Shown piece after piece: positions 56,575 through 64,000 of a stretch of DNA of 64,000 bases. The stretch comes from Bacteroidaceae bacterium (GTDB taxonomy: Bacteria; Bacteroidota; Bacteroidia; Bacteroidales; Bacteroidaceae): the NCBI GenBank assembly GCA_902362375.1, contig CABIVS010000003.1:161541-225540 (forward strand). Direction: 5' to 3'. Position numbers and translations under genes: made by a program. Within the stretch, counting starts at the first letter, position 1; each line of letters begins with the position of its first letter. The notes under the pieces are model-generated. The model was not told the DNA's origin, did no database searches, and saw nothing but the letters and a program-made list of their open reading frames with translations.

Positions 56575-57608
56575 GATTCTCCTTCCACTAGTTGGTGTAC
56601 GCCTGCAATGACGATTTTTTCACCGGGTTTCAAACCTTCCGAGATGAGTGCCTGTGCTTCTCCGGTCGGGGCGTTGACGGTCACTTCCCGTTTGTGGACT
56701 TTGTTGTCTTCTACCACCCAGACATACATTTTATTCCCTTCACTTTCACCGAATACGGCACTAAGTGGTACAATCGTCCAGCTATCCTGCACCAACGGAC
56801 CTACATCTGCTGTGAAACGGATGCCACACGTGAAACCGGGTTTCACTGCATAAAGATCACGGTCGAATGACGGGTCGTCAATCGTGATACTGACCGGGAT
56901 ACCTGTGCCATCGGTCGAAATATCCAGATATTCTTCCAGTTTCGCTTGAAACACATGTCCTTTGAAGGTATCAAACTCAACAAGGAAACGCGGATCTTTG
57001 GCGCGCAACAAATAAAGATAAGCATCCGGAATGGTGAATTTGATACGCAGATTATGCGTGTTGACAAGCTGAACGATACCTTCACCGGAGTTGACACGCT
57101 GATAGTTTTCTACCAGTCGTTTTTCGATAGAACCGTCGAAAGGAGCGGTCAGTTTAGTGTCGCGCATATTGTTGGCAGACAGTTCGTATTCAGACTTCGC
57201 CTTTTGGAAGTTGGCGAGGCTGATTTCATATTCCTGTACGGAGATCGCTTGCCGGGAGAGGAGCCGTTTGTTACGTTCCACTTGTGCGGAAGCCGTTTCG
57301 TATGCTGATTTTGTAGCAGCATATTGCAACGCGATGTCTCTGGGGTCGATAGCTGCTATGAGTTGTCCCTTTTTCACTTTCTGTCCTTCGATGACAGGAA
57401 GCTGGATGATTTGTCCGTTGACCCGGAAAGCCAGCTTCACATATTCCACCGCTTCCACGATTCCCGAGAAATCTTTTCTGATAATCGATCTTGACTCGAC
57501 AATCGTAGTCTTTACGGGACGGGCAGTTGTCGTTGTCGTTTCTTTTTTCTGTCCGCAGCCAGCAAGCAAGATTGCAGCCGCTAGGACGAATCCAAATTTC
57601 TTTTTCAT
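56556..57608 (-). CDS. RND efflux membrane-fusion (adaptor) lipoprotein
   Basis: 350 residues. Lipoprotein signal MKKKFGFVLAAAILLAGC (Cys18), biotinyl-lipoyl-like halves (VEAVEYVKLAFRVNGQI, VIEGQKVKKGQLIAAI), a helical hairpin (about 95-150) and a beta-barrel domain. It bridges the RND pump and the outer-membrane channel in the periplasm. First gene of the efflux operon. The extreme C-terminus, IIGDR, is encoded by repeat sequence, suggesting the repeat has replaced the original gene end. Confidence 0.93.
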   Translation of the reverse strand: MKKKFGFVLAAAILLAGCGQKKETTTTTARPVKTTIVESRSIIRKDFSGIVEAVEYVKLAFRVNGQIIQLPVIEGQKVKKGQLIAAIDPRDIALQYAATKSAYETASAQVERNKRLLSRQAISVQEYEISLANFQKAKSEYELSANNMRDTKLTAPFDGSIEKRLVENYQRVNSGEGIVQLVNTHNLRIKFTIPDAYLYLLRAKDPRFLVEFDTFKGHVFQAKLEEYLDISTDGTGIPVSITIDDPSFDRDLYAVKPGFTCGIRFTADVGPLVQDSWTIVPLSAVFGESEGNKMYVWVVEDNKVHKREVTVNAPTGEAQALISEGLKPGEKIVIAGVHQLVEGESIIGDR

Positions 57609-57736
57609 ATACCACGTTGATGTTTAGAGGTTTTGCGTTGATAAATAGCGAATAATATACTAAAACAACTCCCGTTTATTTATGTTCAACATTCCTATCT
57701 TTTCATATTCTGCCTCTTAACTATTATATGGAACAC

Positions 57737-57760
57737 AAAAAAACGGGTACTTTACCGTTT
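57737..57760 (-). terminator. minus-strand terminator upstream of the efflux operon
   Basis: AAACGGGTA and TACCGTTT form a stem with one bulge around CTT; on the minus strand seven T residues follow. It could end the transcript of the gene at 58056-58484. Confidence 0.45.
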
Positions 57761-57844
57761 CTAAGGTAAAATTCTCATCCAACTCTTTTGAAGGTTATTG
57801 CATTATTCATAACGAAACCGTACGAATTTGAATTAAATGAACTA

Positions 57845-57939
57845 TTTCACCACAGAGGACACGGAGGACACAGAGGTTATAATAATCTCTGAATTAGAAC
57901 TCTGAAAACTCTGTGTCCTCCGTGTCCTCTGTGGTGAAA
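57845..57939. repeat. REP-like 31-bp perfect inverted repeat
   Basis: 57845-57875 is exactly complementary to 57909-57939 (31/31) around a 33-nt loop. Each arm contains two GAGGACAC-type 9-mers in tandem. The sequence CCACAGAGGACACGGAGG is of a kind dispersed in many bacterial genomes. The rest of the 57609-58055 gap holds only the terminator at 57737-57760. Confidence 0.8.
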
Positions 57940-58055
57940 ACCGTGTAATAATGTGTCAATATGCTAATTGTTTACGCTGTGTCCCACATGGTAATTGGCA
58001 TATTAACATATTGGTGTTTTGATTCATCATTAGCAGGTGCACTGACAATTATTCA

Positions 58056-58484
58056 CTATTGGAACCTTTTGCACAGCCTTTTTATCCAACTGTCACTACG
58101 TATAACGTTGTTATTCTCTCCAATCGCTTTTTTCAAATCCCGGATTCGTTCGTTTTGTCTTTTCATTGCTGTTTGTATCTCGTTTATCAATGTATTTATT
58201 TCCTTCTGCAGCTGAATTTCTTTTTCTTTCAATTGAATAATGTAGGCGTATTTCTCGCAGACCATCATTTTGTCTATACACAGTTGTTCCAGCATATCAA
58301 TATATTCTGCTGTAATACCGGCTTTACTTCGGCGAAAGAGTTCCAGAATACATTCTTTGTCAACGTTCGGAACATTGTCTATGTATAACATAGGGAATTG
58401 TCCCATTTCCACCCAAAGCAGAATCGCTTCTTTTTCGATGTGATACTTAATCACTGCTTTTTCTACACTAATCCATTCTGGCAT
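58056..58484 (-). CDS. hypothetical protein with helix-turn-helix-like N-terminus and coiled coil
   Basis: 142 residues. The N-terminal WISVEKAVIKYHIEKEAILL looks like an excisionase/MerR-type helix-turn-helix, and residues about 78-125 (LKEKEIQLQKEINTLINEI and on) form a strong coiled coil. No signal peptide. A small DNA-binding regulator is possible but not demonstrated. Its 5' region contains the 339-bp palindrome (58517-58855), starting 33 bp upstream of the start codon. Confidence 0.65.
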   Translation of the reverse strand: MPEWISVEKAVIKYHIEKEAILLWVEMGQFPMLYIDNVPNVDKECILELFRRSKAGITAEYIDMLEQLCIDKMMVCEKYAYIIQLKEKEIQLQKEINTLINEIQTAMKRQNERIRDLKKAIGENNNVIRSDSWIKRLCKRFQ

Positions 58485-58516
58485 ATCGCTTTTGTTTTAA
58501 TGTGTTATAAGAAAAA

Positions 58517-58855
58517 GGAGTAAATAACGTATTGTCCGGAGAGGTGCAACGAACACCCACGATTTTTGTGATTTCGGTCGGGGGGGAGAATTGGTTTGGG
58601 GTATAAGGATTGTTGAAACCGACCGGATACAATAAAAACGTGAGTGCTGTTATACTATTATCTAAATCGAGGTCTTAGCATACCGTGCACCAGATAATGA
58701 TAAACAACAGACACCTATGCTAATCAATATATATATATAACATCTTTAATCGATATGTTGATATACGATCATCTACGTGGAGTATCTGTTGTATCATCTC
58801 CCGGTGCATGAAATTTGCTAAGTTTCGATTTGGGAGACAATACGTTATTTACTCC
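58517..58855. repeat. 339-bp nested palindrome with perfect 20-bp outer arms
   Basis: Outer arms GGAGTAAATAACGTATTGTC (58517-58536) and 58836-58855 are perfect complements. A second pair, 58664-58710 and 58785-58831, matches imperfectly (AAATCGA, CTTAGCA, TGCACC, ATGATA, CAACAGA shared in order). Smaller stems nest inside (TTAGCATA/TATGCTAA, CGGTCGG/CCGACCG). No ORF of note. It may be a MITE, an invertible segment or a structured leader. Flanks (GTTATAAGAAAAA and GTTAGGAAATAAA) are only loosely alike, so no target duplication is claimed. Confidence 0.75.
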
Positions 58856-58865
58856 GTTAGGAAAT

Positions 58866-58910
58866 AAAAAACCGCTTTTGCTTTTTCATCACGCTGATGG
58901 GCAGAAAGCG
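58866..58910 (-). terminator. minus-strand hairpin with T-run beside the palindrome
   Basis: On the minus strand CGCTTT ... AAAGCG (58910-58873), with inner stem CATCA/TGATG, is followed by a run of six T residues. It begins about 6 nt after a -7 box, so a transcript starting there would be little more than this hairpin. Confidence 0.4.
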
Positions 58911-58915
58911 TATGA

Positions 58916-58923
58916 CAAAGATA
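58916..58923 (-). promoter_or_regulatory. isolated -7 box near the 339-bp palindrome
   Basis: Minus-strand TATCTTTG without a clear -33 box. It could drive a short RNA ending in the adjacent hairpin or, with read-through, the gene at 58056-58484. I see nothing else in 58924-59150. Confidence 0.35.
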
Positions 58924-59150
58924 TATGTTTTTTTCGGAATTAGATGGAAAAGAGGTATCAATTACAGGAAATATGGTATATTGATAGGGTAGATATGATA
59001 TATAGATAAGGAATATGGTGATAATGATAAAAAGTTTCCGACAGTTTAATCATAAACTGCACTCTTAAAGTTGGATACAAAACTTTAGGAGTACAGTTCA
59101 CTAACCGCCAGAAACATTATATTTCTGTACAACTATTTTTTTATTCCGTT

Positions 59151-59558
59151 TTAGTTCCGTTTTCTTTCCGGCTTTCCGGAGAAGATAGTCAGTTCTAAAA
59201 TTTCAAATATGATTTCTGTTGTGGTATATCCGTTAAATGTATATTCCAGATTTTCGTCCTCAAGAAAGTATTTGAGATAAATGGTTGGAGTGCCATTGTG
59301 GAAGTCGAGAAAAAGGTAAGAAGTATAGTTATAGATACCCAGATCGGCAAACTCATTTAGAATAGCAGTATTGAAAACTGTGCACCAGCCTGTTTTTGAT
59401 TCGTTTCCGGACATTTCGAATCTACGATGTTCTTTTGCGAGATCGTCCTTTTTTACATGTCTGAACTGCTCAAGCAATTCATCATTGAAAGAAAGGCGTT
59501 GTCTGATAAAATTAAAAACTTCCTCCTTTGTCATTTGTTTTAAATCAGTTATTTCCAT
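59151..59558 (-). CDS. hypothetical protein
   Basis: 135 residues, acidic, no signal peptide or membrane segment. MEITDLKQMTKEEVFNFIRQ suggests a helical start, and the middle (YLFLDFHNGTPTIYLKYFLE) a beta-rich core. I do not recognise the family. A weak -7-like TACCTTTA lies about 20 nt before the ATG. The gene stands alone between the palindrome and rpmE. Confidence 0.6.
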   Translation of the reverse strand: MEITDLKQMTKEEVFNFIRQRLSFNDELLEQFRHVKKDDLAKEHRRFEMSGNESKTGWCTVFNTAILNEFADLGIYNYTSYLFLDFHNGTPTIYLKYFLEDENLEYTFNGYTTTEIIFEILELTIFSGKPERKRN

Positions 59559-59738
59559 TTTTACTTAATTAGTCGGGTAAAGGTACTCCCTTTATTTGAT
59601 AATAAATCGGATTTGGTGATATTTCTTTTATTTCTTTTTGGGGTTATATCTCTAAAAACTTTCTGACTCCGGCTGAAACCATTTTGTTTCGAAGGGGGAG
59701 GAATAAACAAATCGAAAGGAATAAGGAATACAGAAACG

Positions 59739-59776
59739 AAAAAGAGGAAATTCTCTACGAGAATCTCCTCTTTTTT
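59739..59776. terminator. terminator downstream of rpmE
   Basis: AAAGAGGA-ATTCTC pairs with GAGAAT-TCCTCTTT, with A-run and T-run on the two sides, so it can act in both directions; it lies 22 nt from the rpmE stop. Confidence 0.75.
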
Positions 59777-59797
59777 CATCTTTCACGAAAGATCGAA

Positions 59798-60052
59798 TTA
59801 TTTCTTCTTACGGTCACCGTAACGGCTCATGAACTTATCAACACGACCTGCAGTATCCACCAATGTAGATTTACCTGTATAGAACGGGTGAGAAGTGTTT
59901 GAGATTTCAATCTTCAGCAACGGATAAGTTTCACCTTCGAATTCGATGGTTTCTTTAGTTGCTACAGTTGACTTAGACAAAAACATGTCACCATTTGACA
60001 TATCTTTAAATACTACCGGACGGTATGATTCTGGATGAAGGCCTTTTTTCAT
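59798..60052 (-). CDS. rpmE2: 50S ribosomal protein L31 type B
   Basis: 84 residues, [20 protein letters not shown], with [20 protein letters not shown] typical of L31. The CxxC zinc-binding cysteines are absent, identifying the zinc-independent B form, which in other bacteria replaces the zinc form under zinc limitation. A -7 box TATCTTTG lies at 60128-60135, giving a leader of about 70 nt. A good terminator follows. Confidence 0.95.
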   Translation of the reverse strand: MKKGLHPESYRPVVFKDMSNGDMFLSKSTVATKETIEFEGETYPLLKIEISNTSHPFYTGKSTLVDTAGRVDKFMSRYGDRKKK

Positions 60053-60127
60053 TTCAGTATCTGTTTTTTTAATTTATATTCTGTTACTATTTTGGTAAGA
60101 AATAGTGTAATGGTCATTTTCAGAGCG

Positions 60128-60135
60128 CAAAGATA
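60128..60135 (-). promoter_or_regulatory. -7 box of rpmE
   Basis: Minus-strand TATCTTTG, about 75 nt before ATG 60052. The region 60136-60456 between this and the aldolase promoter shows no further feature I can support. Confidence 0.45.
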
Positions 60136-60456
60136 ATGCTTTTCTGTGAAATAGAAAAAGGTTTTATGGAAAAAACTTCGATAAAGATGCTCTGCTTTCT
60201 AAATTTAGGCAATCCGTACCTATAATATATCTATATTAATATGATTCGCATTATTCATATACGAATAGCATAACTCATATTGATGAATGATGGATAGAAT
60301 GCAGAAATGCACTTTACTGTCTTTTATCCGTTTATTTGCAAGGTAGACATTACAATCTAATGTCACACTCGTATTCCTGCTAATTTTTGGTGTCTGATTT
60401 AAACCTTTTTCTACTATATTTTTCTTTCCAATGTTCGTTATTCGATGGATAATGCT

Positions 60457-60464
60457 TACTTTTG
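60457..60464 (+). promoter_or_regulatory. -7 box of the aldolase gene
   Basis: TACTTTTG matches TAnnTTTG, 39 nt before ATG 60504; the -33 box is not obvious. Confidence 0.5.
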
Positions 60465-60503
60465 CGTAGAATTTTTATTCACTAACAATAAACTTTAAAC
60501 AAA

Positions 60504-61508
60504 ATGGTAAATTACAAAGATTTAGGATTGGTAAACACAAAAGAAATGTTTGCTAAGGCTATCAAAGGTGGATATGCTATCCCAGCATTCAACTTCAACA
60601 ATATGGAACAGATGCAGGCTATCATCAAGGCTGCTGTTGAAACTAAATCTCCTGTGATTCTTCAGGTTTCTAAAGGTGCTCGTCAGTATGTTAATGCTAC
60701 TTTGTTGCGTTACATGGCACAGGGTGCTGTAGAATATGCTAAAGAATTAGGCTGCGCACATCCGGAAATCGTTCTTCATCTTGACCACGGAGATACATTC
60801 GAAACTTGCAAATCTTGTATCGATTCAGGTTTCTCTTCAGTGATGATCGACGGTTCTCATCTTCCTTACGAAGAAAACGTTGCATTGACTAAGAAAGTTG
60901 TTGAGTACGCTCACCAGTTCGACGTAACTGTAGAAGGTGAACTTGGCGTATTGGCTGGTGTAGAAGATGAAGTTTCTGCTGACCACCACACATATACTGA
61001 CCCTGAAGAAGTAATCGACTTCGCTACTCGCACTGGTTGCGACTCTTTGGCTATCTCAATCGGTACTTCTCACGGTGCTTACAAGTTTACTCCGGAACAA
61101 TGCCACATCGACCCGGTTACAGGTGTAATGGTTCCTCCTCCATTGGCTTTCGAAGTATTGGATGCTGTAATGGAAAAACTTCCGGGATTCCCTATCGTTC
61201 TTCACGGATCATCTTCAGTTCCTCAAGAAGAAGTGGAAACTATCAACAAATACGGTGGTGCACTGAAAGCTGCTATCGGTATTCCGGAAGAATGGTTGCG
61301 TAAGGCTGCTAAGTCTGCTGTCTGCAAAATCAACATCGACTCTGACTCACGTCTGGCTATGACTGCTGCTATCCGTAAGACTTTCGTTGAAAAACCAGCT
61401 GAATTCGACCCACGTAAGTATCTTGGTCCGGCTCGTGACAACATGGAAAAACTGTACAAGCACAAAATTCTTAACGTGCTCGGTTCTGATAACAAATTGG
61501 CACAGTAA
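60504..61508 (+). CDS. fbaA: class II fructose-1,6-bisphosphate aldolase
   Basis: 334 residues. Zinc and catalytic motifs are visible: LDHGDTFETCKSC (metal histidine and catalytic-side aspartate), GELGVLAGVEDEV, SIGTSHGAYKF and VLHGSSSVP. It cleaves fructose-1,6-bisphosphate to glyceraldehyde-3-phosphate and dihydroxyacetone phosphate in glycolysis, and the reverse in gluconeogenesis. Codon use is strongly biased towards preferred codons, consistent with high expression. A monocistronic unit with its own -7 box and a strong terminator. Confidence 0.96.
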   Translation: MVNYKDLGLVNTKEMFAKAIKGGYAIPAFNFNNMEQMQAIIKAAVETKSPVILQVSKGARQYVNATLLRYMAQGAVEYAKELGCAHPEIVLHLDHGDTFETCKSCIDSGFSSVMIDGSHLPYEENVALTKKVVEYAHQFDVTVEGELGVLAGVEDEVSADHHTYTDPEEVIDFATRTGCDSLAISIGTSHGAYKFTPEQCHIDPVTGVMVPPPLAFEVLDAVMEKLPGFPIVLHGSSSVPQEEVETINKYGGALKAAIGIPEEWLRKAAKSAVCKINIDSDSRLAMTAAIRKTFVEKPAEFDPRKYLGPARDNMEKLYKHKILNVLGSDNKLAQ

Positions 61509-61534
61509 TCCTCGGATTATTCCATAAATAAAAG

Positions 61535-61571
61535 AAAGGCTGCTCCCGGTTAACCTAGGACAGCCTTTTTT
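61535..61571. terminator. terminator of the aldolase gene
   Basis: AAAGGCTG pairs with CAGCCTTT across an 18-nt loop, followed by TTTTT on the plus strand; 26 nt after the stop codon. Confidence 0.8.
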
Positions 61572-61621
61572 GTTAACTTAAATATTGTCCCAGCGAATAT
61601 CATTGCAGAGCAGAGCCATAC

Positions 61622-62968
61622 TTATTTATTGTTCTGTTCATTTTTCATGGATGTTGAGTGTCCGTTTTGAAAGAATTTTTCTACTTTCTGTTTGTCTCGA
61701 AGAACTTTCAGCCAGTTGGCAGCAGCATTATAATAATTAGATTTTCCCAAGATAAGTTCGCCTTCCTCATTTATTTCCGGCTCCTCTTTCTCACTGTCTT
61801 TAGGACGTGTTTTTAGAAATGCTTCCAGGCAGCGCTCGGTGTTTTTCTTGTCTTTCAGGGCATAGAAGTATATATAGGCCATGTCATACAATAGTTTGTG
61901 GTTTTGTTTGTCATACTGTTGGTAACGTTCTTTGATGGATTCGATCTGTTCTTTATGCATTTGTGCCATCTTGTAGCAGTCGGTCATTCCAATATAGAGT
62001 CTGGTCATGCTGCTATCTTTAGGTATGGATAATTCAATTGCTTTTTCCAGATAGTTTACGCCTTCTTTTTTCCAGGAAGTTTTAGAACACGCCCGGCCGA
62101 GATAATAAAGGAGATTGACATTATCGGGATCGTATTTACGGGCGACTTCCAAAAAATCATGGGCTTCGTAATATTTCTCCACTGCATAATAGCTAATTCC
62201 CAGATAATAACAAGTGTGGAAGGTGCTATCTCCTTGGCTAACAAGATATTCATAACGCCGGATGGCAGTGGGATAGTCTCGTTTGAGGCAATATGCCAAG
62301 GCATTCTGCCGGTTGACCGAGATATTGGTACTGTCAATTTGACGGTATTTTTCTGTAGCTTCGATGGCCTCATCGAAATATGAACCGGATATATTCAAAG
62401 CTCCCAGTTTGGTGGCAGCCAGGTAATCGTCGGGATATTTCTCCTGAATATTGTAATAGCAACCTGCGGCAGGCAGAAGTTCGCCCATACCTTCAAAACT
62501 TTGAGCTTGCAGATGCAGGACAATAGCGGAACTGTCTTTTTCCGTCATTAGACTACTTTCGCCAAGTGCATCGCGAAACTTTTGCTGGGTTAGGAGTAAA
62601 CTGATATATTGAATACGTACATATTTGTTCTCCGGATTCAGATCAAGGGCGTGTCCGTAATATTTCAGCGCTTGATTGTATTTGGCCAGTGCCCGGCAGC
62701 ATTCGGCTGCTTCAATGAATGCACGAGCATTGGTGGTATCGTTAGAGATAATTTCTTCGTAGGTGGATAGTGCCTCTGTGGTGAGTCCTAGTCCTCGCAA
62801 CGCTTTGCCTTTCTGTAAGAGTAGGTGAGGGGTTGATTTCTTTTGGGCGATAAGAGAAAGAGCTGTCTCGTAATCGTAGTTTGCCATAGCTTCCTGAATA
62901 TGGTCTGTGTGTTGTGCCATGAGAGGGATGGTGCAACCAAGGAAGAACAGAATAATAATCCGTTTCAT
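61622..62968 (-). CDS. secreted TPR-repeat protein
   Basis: 448 residues. The signal peptide (MKRIIILFFLGCTIPLMAQ) sends it to the periplasm or outer membrane. From residue 25 to about 380, tetratricopeptide repeats follow one another (NKYVRIQYISLLLTQQ, YYLGISYYAVEKYYEAH, LLYYLGRACSKTSWKKEG). The tail is charged (SEKEEPEINEEGELILGK). TPR proteins are scaffolds; no partner is evident. The cysteine in FLGCTIP could serve as a lipobox (FLGC), so a lipoprotein is an alternative. A poor -7-like TAACTTGC lies upstream. Confidence 0.85.
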   Translation of the reverse strand: MKRIIILFFLGCTIPLMAQHTDHIQEAMANYDYETALSLIAQKKSTPHLLLQKGKALRGLGLTTEALSTYEEIISNDTTNARAFIEAAECCRALAKYNQALKYYGHALDLNPENKYVRIQYISLLLTQQKFRDALGESSLMTEKDSSAIVLHLQAQSFEGMGELLPAAGCYYNIQEKYPDDYLAATKLGALNISGSYFDEAIEATEKYRQIDSTNISVNRQNALAYCLKRDYPTAIRRYEYLVSQGDSTFHTCYYLGISYYAVEKYYEAHDFLEVARKYDPDNVNLLYYLGRACSKTSWKKEGVNYLEKAIELSIPKDSSMTRLYIGMTDCYKMAQMHKEQIESIKERYQQYDKQNHKLLYDMAYIYFYALKDKKNTERCLEAFLKTRPKDSEKEEPEINEEGELILGKSNYYNAAANWLKVLRDKQKVEKFFQNGHSTSMKNEQNNK

Positions 62969-63095
62969 AAAATCTTATTTTAGTTGTTTGACTTATTTGT
63001 TGCAAGTTACTAAAAATATTTTATTTACGAATTATTCGTAGATCGTTTTGGATAGATTAACGGAATGATAAGAGAAGATAACACTATGGCTGTAT

Positions 63096-63142
63096 ATAAA
63101 GAACACCCGTGTCGCAACTGAATGTAACACGGGTGATCTTTA
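63096..63142 (-). terminator. terminator of the second beta-subunit gene
   Basis: ATAAAGA-CACCCGTGT pairs with ACACGGGTG-TCTTTAT; the stem is about 16 bp with small mismatches and lies about 50 nt after the stop. Confidence 0.65.
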
Positions 63143-63193
63143 TATATATGTTTAAAGCATACCGAATGGAAATCCGGCAGGGGCATTTGTCTC

Positions 63194-64000
63194 TTACATC
63201 AAGAATCCAAGCAGGATACCGGCAGCAACTGCTGAACCGATCACTCCGGCAACGTTCGGCCCCATAGCGTGCATCAACAAGTAGTTGGTTGAATCGTATT
63301 CCAAACCGATTACTTGCGAGATACGTGCAGAGTCAGGAACGGCAGATACACCTGCGTTACCGATCAACGGATTAATCTTGTTGCCCTTCTTCAAAAAGAT
63401 ATTGAATATCTTAACAAAGATGACACCGGATGCAGTTGCAATGATGAATGACAATGCACCGAGAGCGAAAATCTTGATAGAGTCGAGCGTCAGGAATTCG
63501 GAAGCTTGCGTAGAAGCACCTACTGTCAGACCCAACAGGATAGTGATAGTATCAATCAACGGACCGCTGGCAGTATTAGCCAAACGACGGGTTACACCAC
63601 TTTCTTTCAATAGGTTACCGAAGAACAGCATACCTAGCAAAGGCAGACCGGAAGGAACCAGGAAGCAAGTCAGCAACAAACCGATGATCGGGAAAATCAC
63701 CTTCTCTGTGTGAGAAACTGCACGCGGCGGTTTCATGCGAATGACGCGTTCACTTTTGGTGGTGAGCAGGCGCATAATAGGCGGCTGTATCACTGGAACC
63801 AACGCCATGTAGGAGTAGGCGGACACCGCAATGGCTCCCATCAGGTTAGGTGCTAGCTTGGAGGAAAGGAAGATGGCCGTCGGACCGTCTGCTCCACCAA
63901 TGATACCGATAGCACCGGCTTGCATCGGGTCGAAACCCATTTCCAATGCGATCATGTATGCACCGAAGATACCGAACTGTGCAGCTGCACCGATCAACAT
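63194..64000 (-). CDS. sodium-pump decarboxylase beta subunit, second copy (partial)
   Basis: The 268 visible codons run off the right edge; the family is about 400 residues, so roughly the N-terminal third is missing. [20 protein letters not shown] holds the conserved sodium-site motif, and the C-terminus [20 protein letters not shown] matches OadB/MmdB proteins. It differs considerably from the copy at 50715-51950, so it probably belongs to a different decarboxylase (for example methylmalonyl-CoA), whose other subunits would lie beyond the window. The first ATG visible in the frame is not claimed as the start. Confidence 0.92.
   Translation of the reverse strand: MLIGAAAQFGIFGAYMIALEMGFDPMQAGAIGIIGGADGPTAIFLSSKLAPNLMGAIAVSAYSYMALVPVIQPPIMRLLTTKSERVIRMKPPRAVSHTEKVIFPIIGLLLTCFLVPSGLPLLGMLFFGNLLKESGVTRRLANTASGPLIDTITILLGLTVGASTQASEFLTLDSIKIFALGALSFIIATASGVIFVKIFNIFLKKGNKINPLIGNAGVSAVPDSARISQVIGLEYDSTNYLLMHAMGPNVAGVIGSAVAAGILLGFLM

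Noticed and set aside
58517..58855. Retron or group II intron
   Set aside because: No reverse transcriptase is encoded nearby and no intron domain V motif is visible; nested inverted repeats alone are not enough.
1..64000. tRNA or rRNA genes
   Set aside because: I looked for T-loop GGTTCGA-type sequences and CCA-ended cloverleaf patterns in the intergenic regions and saw none; a covariance-model scan would settle it.

Overview
The window looks like chromosome from a gut Bacteroides, probably B. thetaiotaomicron or a close relative. The evidence is: two hybrid two-component systems (sensor kinase, receiver and AraC domains in one protein), SusC-type sequence signatures, FecI/FecR-type sigma/anti-sigma genes, a pyruvate:ferredoxin oxidoreductase, a biotin-dependent sodium-pump decarboxylase, and repeated promoters of the Bacteroides type (-7 TAnnTTTG, sometimes with -33 TTTG about 19-20 nt upstream). 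The species is an inference from remembered gene order, not from a search. I found no rRNA, tRNA, CRISPR array, integrase or intact insertion sequence.

Layout. 1-9440: end of a PfkB sugar kinase, a candidate minus-strand small RNA (about 679-741), a giant alpha-2-macroglobulin-like protein with a SusC-like insert, and a hybrid two-component regulator with a sugar-binding-protein sensor. 9633-13231: a short alkyltransferase and a glycine betaine ABC transporter operon behind a long structured leader. 13397-21129: pyruvate oxidoreductase, an AAA ATPase, an ATP-grasp-like protein and an AAA/PD-(D/E)XK protein. 21130-22197: no gene, but a 743-bp inverted-repeat structure holding two families of phased 10-bp motifs, followed by a 157-bp MITE-like element with 11-bp flanking repeats. 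22198-25905: secreted glycosidase-like protein, CstA-type carrier operon, small outer-membrane barrel. 25984-28381: methyltransferase and, unusually, an ECF sigma factor fused through one membrane segment to a beta-barrel domain. 28696-33070: uvrA and a second glycosidase-like protein from divergent promoters. 33149-38368: a second hybrid two-component system whose stop overlaps the start of a split chromate-transporter-family pair. 38637-46321: purL, a LysE-type exporter, a hypothetical gene, rfbD and prfC. 46399-47839: ECF sigma and FecR pair. 48593-51950: sodium-pump decarboxylase subunits gamma, alpha and beta. 52058-57608: tripartite RND efflux operon. 57609-60052: small hypothetical genes, inverted repeats, a 339-bp palindrome, and rpmE (L31 type B). 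60504-64000: class II fructose-bisphosphate aldolase, a TPR lipoprotein-like secreted protein, and a second decarboxylase beta subunit cut by the window edge.

Functionally, central fermentation (pyruvate oxidoreductase, decarboxylase sodium pump, aldolase), envelope functions (efflux, exporters, glycosidase-like proteins, macroglobulin) and trans-envelope signalling dominate. The observations I rate most interesting are the sigma factor/beta-barrel fusion (26864-28381), the mirror-symmetric motif array (21250-21992) with its neighbouring MITE-like element, the 339-bp palindrome (58517-58855), and the short minus-strand RNA candidate next to the sugar kinase.
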